Part shown: positions 32,921-37,391 of the stretch, one piece after another
How positions within the stretch are numbered: the first letter of the stretch is position 1
Layout of the letters: each line of letters starts with the position of its first letter
NCBI GenBank assembly: GCA_947564645.1
Contig: CANOCU010000037.1
Span: 1 to 37,391 of the forward strand
Direction of reading: 5' to 3'
Length of the DNA stretch: 37,391 bases
Origin: an uncultured Lachnospiraceae bacterium
Lineage (GTDB): Bacteria; Bacillota; Clostridia; Lachnospirales; Lachnospiraceae
Notes under the pieces: model-generated
What the model saw: the letters and a program-made list of their open reading frames with translations, nothing else
Told to the model about the DNA's origin: nothing
Databases searched by the model: none
Translations under genes and position numbers: made by a program

Positions 32921-34705
32921 ATGAGAAAATTACTTGTGTACTTAAAGGATTATAGGAAAGAGACGATACTGGCGCCGCTTTTTAAGATGCTGGAAGCCAC
33001 TTTCGAGCTGTTCGTGCCGCTCGTGATGGCGGCGGTCATCGATCAGGGGATCGGCAACGGCAATGTCTCCTATGTGCTGCGCATGGGCGGCGTGCTAGTG
33101 TTACTTGGCGTGATCGGGCTTGTCTGCTCCATTACTGCCCAGTATTTCTCGGCGAAGGCGGCGGTGGGTGTTTCCACGAAGCTGAAACATGCACTTTTTG
33201 CCCATATCCAGGGACTCTCCTACACGGAGATCGACACTCTGGGGACGGCGACCATGATCACCCGGATGACTTCCGATGTGAACCAGGTGCAGAGCGGTGT
33301 GAATATGGTGCTGCGCCTGTTCCTCCGCTCGCCCTTTATCGTGTTCGGCGCCATGGTGATGGCGTTTACCATCGACGTGAAGGCGGCGCTTATCTTCGTG
33401 GTGACGATCCCTGCGCTCTCGGTCGTGGTCTTCGGCATTATGATGTGGACGATGCCGCTGTTTAAGAAGGTGCAGGCAGGGCTGGACAGCGTGCTTGGCG
33501 CCACCAGGGAGAATCTTACGGGGGCCAGGGTCATCCGGGCCTTTAACAAGGAACAGGAGGAGATCGAGGCTTTTGAACAGAAGAACAGCGCATTGGCGCA
33601 TATGCAGCTGTTCGTGGGCAAGATCTCCGCACTGACCAATCCGGTCACTTATATCATCATCAATGTGGCCACGGTGGTGCTGCTCTATACGGGAGCGGTG
33701 CGGGTGGACGAAGGGACCATCACCCAGGGCGAGGTGGTGGCGCTGGTCAACTATATGTCCCAGATCCTGATCGAGCTGGTGAAACTGGCGAACCTGATCA
33801 TCACCATTACCAAGGCGCTAGCCTGCGCCAACCGGATCCAGAGTGTGTTTGAGATCAGGTCCGGTATGGAATGGAAACAGAAGGTGACGGAAACCGCGGC
33901 AGGACAGCATAGTAAGCGGCAGGCGGATGAGACCAGTCCAGACGAGCAGCGGCCGGAAGGGGATGAAGTCGTATTCGACCATGTCTGCCTGACCTATGCG
34001 GGCGCCGGGGCGGAATCGCTGACGGATCTGAATTTCCGTGTCAAAAAGGGACAGACGGTGGGGATCATCGGCGGCACCGGTTCCGGTAAGACCTCGTTGG
34101 TCAATATGATACCGCGCTTCTATGACGCGACGAAAGGGCATGTCCGGATCAAGGGCCGGGACGTGCGGGAATACGGGATGGAAGAACTGAGGGAGATGAT
34201 CGGCATCGTACCGCAGAAGGCGGTGCTCTTCCAGGGAACCGTCAGGGAGAATATGCAGTGGGGCAAAAACAATGCGACGGATGCGGAGATCTGGCAGGCC
34301 ATCGAGACGGCCCAGGCGAAGGAATTCGTGGAACAGAAGGACGGCAGGCTGGATGCGGCCATCGCGCAGACAGGACGGAACCTTTCCGGCGGCCAGAGGC
34401 AGCGTCTGACCATCGCCCGGGCGCTGGTGGGACGGCCGGAGATCCTGATCCTGGACGACAGCGCCTCGGCGCTTGACTATGCCACGGACGCGGCGCTGCG
34501 GCAGGCGATCCGGAATATGGAAGGCGATATGACCGTCTTTATCGTGTCCCAGCGGGCGTCCTCCATTCAGCATGCGGATCAGATCATCGTGTTGGACGAC
34601 GGGGAGATGGCGGGTATCGGGATCCATGAGGAGCTGCTTGAGCGGTGCGAGGTGTATCAGGAGATTTACTACTCGCAATATCCGAAAAAGGAGGTGCGCA
34701 GTTAA
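32921..34705 (+). CDS. ABC exporter half-transporter A (degenerate ATP site)
   Basis: Each half joins six membrane helices (about 1-310) to an ATPase domain. Here Walker A is GGTGSGKTS (384-392), signature LSGGQ (488-492) and Walker B ILILDD (ending Asp512-Asp513). The catalytic Glu after Walker B is Asp513, the mark of the degenerate site in heterodimeric exporters such as TM287/288 and BmrC/D. ATG 32921 begins MRKLLVYLKDYRKETI as in relatives, behind a G-rich stretch; the longer upstream reading crosses the terminator and is rejected. The second half follows one base after its stop. Substrate is unknown; family members export drugs, lipids or peptides. Confidence 0.93.
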   Translation: MRKLLVYLKDYRKETILAPLFKMLEATFELFVPLVMAAVIDQGIGNGNVSYVLRMGGVLVLLGVIGLVCSITAQYFSAKAAVGVSTKLKHALFAHIQGLSYTEIDTLGTATMITRMTSDVNQVQSGVNMVLRLFLRSPFIVFGAMVMAFTIDVKAALIFVVTIPALSVVVFGIMMWTMPLFKKVQAGLDSVLGATRENLTGARVIRAFNKEQEEIEAFEQKNSALAHMQLFVGKISALTNPVTYIIINVATVVLLYTGAVRVDEGTITQGEVVALVNYMSQILIELVKLANLIITITKALACANRIQSVFEIRSGMEWKQKVTETAAGQHSKRQADETSPDEQRPEGDEVVFDHVCLTYAGAGAESLTDLNFRVKKGQTVGIIGGTGSGKTSLVNMIPRFYDATKGHVRIKGRDVREYGMEELREMIGIVPQKAVLFQGTVRENMQWGKNNATDAEIWQAIETAQAKEFVEQKDGRLDAAIAQTGRNLSGGQRQRLTIARALVGRPEILILDDSASALDYATDAALRQAIRNMEGDMTVFIVSQRASSIQHADQIIVLDDGEMAGIGIHEELLERCEVYQEIYYSQYPKKEVRS

Positions 34706-34706
34706 A

Positions 34707-36464
34707 ATGGCGAAATCAGAGAACAGCGGCGGGCAGAGAGGAACACTGCGTAAGGTGCTGCGGTATATTAGAAAATATTGGGTATATCTGGCGTTATCGA
34801 TCATGATGGCGGCGCTCACCGTGACCTTGACCTTGTATCTGCCGATCCTGACCGGCCGGGTGATCGACCTGATCATCGATAAAGGAAGGGTGGATTTCGA
34901 CGGTGTATTTGCCATCCTGCAGCAGATGGCGGTGGTGATCGGGATCACGGCGGTGGCGCAGTGGGTCATGAACATCTGTAACAATAAGATGACCTACCGC
35001 ATCGTGCAGGATATCCGGGACGAGGCGTTTAAGCGGATCGAGATCCTGCCGCTTAAGTATATTGACGGGCATTCCTACGGGGAAGTGGTGAGCCGGGTGA
35101 TCGCGGACGTGGACCAGTTTGCGGACGGCCTGCTGATGGGGTTCACGCAGTTCTTTACGGGCGTCATTACGATCCTGGGCACGCTGGGCTTTATGCTCAG
35201 CGTCAATGTGGGCATCACGGGCGTGGTAGTGCTGATCACGCCGTTGTCCTTCGTGGTAGCGGCTTTTATCGCCAGGAAGACCTTCGTCATGTTCCGGGCG
35301 CAGTCGGAGACGAGAGGAGAGCAGACGGCGCTGATCGAGGAGATGATCGGCAACCAGAAGGTGGTGCAGGCCTTTTCCCATGAGGATGAAGCGCTGGAGG
35401 AATTTGATGAGATCAATGACAGGCTGGGCAAATGTTCTCTCAAAGCGATATTCTATTCCTCGATCACTAACCCGTCCACGAGATTTGTCAATAATCTGGT
35501 TTATGCCGGCGTGGCGGTGACGGGCGCGGTCTTTGCGATCAAGGGCGGAATCAGTGTGGGGCAGCTGTCCTGTTTTCTGACCTATGCGAATCAGTACACG
35601 AAGCCTTTTAACGAGATATCGGGAGTGGTGACGGAACTGCAGAACGCTTTGGCATGTGCGGCGCGTATCTTTGAACTGATCGAGGAGGAACCGCAGATTC
35701 CGGACCGTGAGGGCGCGGCTGTCCTGACAGACGTGGAGGGCAGAGTAGATCTGCAGCATGTGGAGTTCTCCTATGTGCCGGACAGGAAGCTGATCACGGA
35801 TTTTAATCTGTCGGTGCGGCCCGGACAGCGGGTGGCAATCGTCGGACCTACGGGCTGCGGCAAGACCACGGTCATCAATCTGCTGATGCGTTTCTATGAT
35901 GTGCAGTCCGGCAGAATCTGCGTGGACGGTGCGGATATACGTGATGTGACCAGAAGCAGCCTGCGGGATCATTATGGTATGGTGCTCCAGGAGACATGGC
36001 TGAAATCAGGCACGATCCGGGATAATATTGTGATGGGGAAACCGGAAGCGACTGAAGGAGAGATCATTGCCGCGGCGAAGGCGTCCCATGCGCACAGCTT
36101 TATCAAGCGGCTGCCGCAGGGATATGATACGGTGATCGGCGAGGACGGCGGCAGTCTCTCACAGGGACAGAAACAGCTGTTGTGTATCACGAGAGTCATG
36201 TTGTGTCTGCCGCCCATGCTGATTCTGGATGAAGCGACTTCCTCCATTGATACGAGAACAGAGATCAGAATACAGAAGGCTTTCGCCACTATGATGCAGG
36301 GCAGAACCAGTTTTATCGTGGCGCACAGGCTGTCCACGATTCGCGAGGCGGATGTGATCCTTGTCATGAAGGACGGTAATATTATCGAGCAGGGAAATCA
36401 TGAGACGCTGCTTACGCAGGGCGGGTTCTATGCGACGCTCTACCAGAGCCAGTTCGCGGGATAA
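34707..36464 (+). CDS. ABC exporter half-transporter B (catalytic ATP site)
   Basis: The 585-residue partner has a membrane domain (about 15-320) and ATPase domain with Walker A GPTGCGKTT (380-388), Walker B LILDE with Glu509, and the H-loop AHRLST. Its signature reads LSQGQ (484-488) instead of LSGGQ. In the dimer this altered signature faces the Walker motifs of half A, so both defects fall in the same ATP site, while the other site is complete. ATG 34707 follows AAAGGAGGTG (34687-34696). It is co-transcribed with half A. Confidence 0.93.
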   Translation: MAKSENSGGQRGTLRKVLRYIRKYWVYLALSIMMAALTVTLTLYLPILTGRVIDLIIDKGRVDFDGVFAILQQMAVVIGITAVAQWVMNICNNKMTYRIVQDIRDEAFKRIEILPLKYIDGHSYGEVVSRVIADVDQFADGLLMGFTQFFTGVITILGTLGFMLSVNVGITGVVVLITPLSFVVAAFIARKTFVMFRAQSETRGEQTALIEEMIGNQKVVQAFSHEDEALEEFDEINDRLGKCSLKAIFYSSITNPSTRFVNNLVYAGVAVTGAVFAIKGGISVGQLSCFLTYANQYTKPFNEISGVVTELQNALACAARIFELIEEEPQIPDREGAAVLTDVEGRVDLQHVEFSYVPDRKLITDFNLSVRPGQRVAIVGPTGCGKTTVINLLMRFYDVQSGRICVDGADIRDVTRSSLRDHYGMVLQETWLKSGTIRDNIVMGKPEATEGEIIAAAKASHAHSFIKRLPQGYDTVIGEDGGSLSQGQKQLLCITRVMLCLPPMLILDEATSSIDTRTEIRIQKAFATMMQGRTSFIVAHRLSTIREADVILVMKDGNIIEQGNHETLLTQGGFYATLYQSQFAG

Positions 36465-36482
36465 GAGATATAATACACTGAT

Positions 36483-36724
36483 CGAAGGGCACGCTGCGCA
36501 AATTGCTCTCTTGTGTCGGCTTCGTCGAATGAATTTTCTAAATATTCCGACAGGGTAATCGCATGTGGACGCAACCGCCCTTTACTCGCCATCCGGGCTC
36601 GGAACGGGCTTTTGCGGACATCCATGCCCGCAAATTGCTGATGGTGTGCGGAATATTAAGAAAATCTCAATCTCCTGCGCATGACGACTGCGTGAGCAAT
36701 TTGCGCAGCGTGCCCGGACGTTCG
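36483..36724. repeat. Complex palindromic element B between convergent genes
   Basis: A perfect 22-bp inverted repeat (36487-36508 with 36694-36715; ends GGGCACGCTGCGC) is extended by CGAA (36483-36486) with TTCG (36721-36724). Inside, an AT-rich stem pairs about 36534-36549 with 36649-36664 (AATATTCCG with CGGAATATT). Deeper still is a GC-rich arm (ACGCAA near 36569 with TTGCGG near 36611). No open frame is convincing. It separates the ABC exporter and the minus-strand lipoprotein gene and may act as a two-way terminator or a mobile element. Confidence 0.75.
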
Positions 36725-36726
36725 AG

Positions 36727-37224
36727 TTATTGCATGTAGTAGGAGGCGTCCTCGTTATAATCCATATAGCGGGATGTGATCTCCGAGATGACACCGTCTT
36801 CCCATGTGAATGTCAGGTAGTAGTAGACTACCGTATGGGATTGCAGATAGTCCTCGGAAGTCAGGAATGTCAGGAGACCGGATTTCTCGATCTCATTCTC
36901 CTCACAGAAGACGTCGGGGTCAACGGGCAGACCGTCGATAAAGAAAGTGGGCAGCAGACATGTGACAGAATCCCCGAAAGGAATCTCTTCTGTGGGAAAT
37001 ACCTGATATTCGCCGCCGTTCACAGATGTGAAAATACGATATTCGCCGTAAGCGGCGAGAAAAGCTTCAGGGGTGTCTCCGACAGATACCCCTTTATTTG
37101 TTGTATTCGTATCTAAATCCAGTTCATAATCCACTGCCGAAAGCAGGGGCGTGACTTTACCGCAGCCCGTGAGCAGGCTGAAGGTCATAACGACGGCAGC
37201 GAACATTACAGCAGGTTTTTTCAT
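36727..37224 (-). CDS. Small hypothetical lipoprotein
   Basis: The 165-residue protein has a clear lipoprotein signal: MKKPAVMFAAVVMTFSLLTGCGK, Cys at residue 21. The mature part is acidic and shows no recognised domain (DTPEAFLAAYGEYRIFTSVN, TFFIDGLPVDPDVFCEENE, VYYYLTFTWEDGVISEITSR). The periodic polar/aromatic strands suggest a beta-rich fold. AAAGGA lies about 11 bases before the start. It is on the minus strand, convergent with the ABC exporter and downstream of tRNA-Trp, whose terminator separates them. Confidence 0.75.
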   Translation of the reverse strand: MKKPAVMFAAVVMTFSLLTGCGKVTPLLSAVDYELDLDTNTTNKGVSVGDTPEAFLAAYGEYRIFTSVNGGEYQVFPTEEIPFGDSVTCLLPTFFIDGLPVDPDVFCEENEIEKSGLLTFLTSEDYLQSHTVVYYYLTFTWEDGVISEITSRYMDYNEDASYYMQ

Positions 37225-37308
37225 GATAGGACAGTCCTTTCGTAATACTTCCGGTCTATATGCCTTGTGACAGCGACTGCAGGCCGGCGGTCCGTATGTA
37301 AGAAACGC

Positions 37309-37336
37309 AAAACCCGTGAGCGGTTACTCACGGGTT
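37309..37336 (-). terminator. Intrinsic terminator of the tRNA-Trp transcript
   Basis: On the minus strand AACCCGTGAG pairs with CTCACGGGTT around TAACCG, with a T-run at the stem end. It lies a few bases after the tRNA 3' end. Confidence 0.85.
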
Positions 37337-37340
37337 GTAA

Positions 37341-37391
37341 CAGGGGCAGTAGGAATCGAACCCACATCGATGGTTTTGGAGACCACTGTTC
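37341..37391 (-). tRNA. tRNA-Trp (CCA anticodon), 3' part, cut by the window end
   Basis: Read on the minus strand, the anticodon stem GTGGT/ACCAT encloses loop CTCCAAA with anticodon CCA, which decodes tryptophan. The T arm is GTGGG-TTCGATT-CCTAC and the acceptor strand TGCCCCT with discriminator G. This closely follows the Firmicutes tRNA-Trp I remember. The terminal CCA is not encoded (the DNA reads TTA). The D arm and 5' acceptor strand lie beyond the window. Confidence 0.93.

Noticed and set aside
34794-35972. Minus-strand open frame of 392 codons opposite the second ABC gene
   Set aside because: It is His/Arg/Asp-rich antisense translation; the plus-strand ABC protein is unambiguous.
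1-37391. CRISPR arrays, insertion sequences or prophage genes
   Set aside because: No regularly spaced repeats, transposase, integrase or phage structural proteins were found in any frame.

Overview
The window looks like chromosomal DNA of a gut-type Clostridia, most likely Lachnospiraceae. The reasons are strong AGGAGG-type ribosome binding sites, moderate-to-high GC coding sequence, an LplA-type sugar-binding lipoprotein beside a GH3 enzyme and an AraC regulator, clpC preceded by a short GntR regulator instead of ctsR-mcsAB, and a tRNA-Trp of Firmicutes type. This is inference from family resemblance; no search was run. Nearly all genes lie on the + strand.

Layout. (1) 1-8.1 kb, carbohydrate use: AraC regulator, sugar-binding lipoprotein without visible permeases, a large GH3 glycosidase with an extra domain inserted and another at its C-terminus, and a type-B carboxylesterase flanked by two copies of a 37-bp palindromic repeat. 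(2) 8.2-13.2 kb, signalling: a soluble hybrid histidine kinase (pseudo-receiver, PAS domains, kinase, two receivers), a convergent hemerythrin fused to a CheX-like domain, and a free HPt protein. No DNA-binding output is encoded here. (3) 13.4-15.6 kb: a YdcF-family membrane protein, a complex palindromic element, and a TPR lipoprotein. (4) 15.6-18.4 kb: degenerate Nudix protein, pyrF, pyrE and two small membrane proteins. (5) 18.5-20.7 kb: an M29-type aminopeptidase with a long N-terminal extension. (6) 20.7-24.7 kb: a 64-aa protein, purE, purM, purN, a 50-codon ORF inside a palindromic leader, and purD. (7) 24.7-32.9 kb: zinc-ribbon protein, SH3 protein, GntR regulator, clpC, a small beta-rich protein, radA and an LCP-family protein. 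(8) 32.9-36.5 kb: a heterodimeric ABC exporter. (9) 36.7 kb to end, minus strand: a small lipoprotein and a partial tRNA-Trp with its terminator.

The best candidate for something undescribed is the purN-purD junction. A 50-codon ORF with its own Shine-Dalgarno ends in an ATGA overlap with purD. Its sequence contains one segment that can pair either with the ORF's own start region or, perfectly over 14 bp, with the purD ribosome-binding/start region. That geometry suits a translation-dependent switch. Two other intergenic elements (14224-14397 and 36483-36724) have a similar design, with long outer inverted repeats enclosing several hairpins. The second candidate is the hybrid kinase / hemerythrin-CheX-like / HPt cluster, which joins a likely oxygen- or iron-responsive protein to a phosphorelay.
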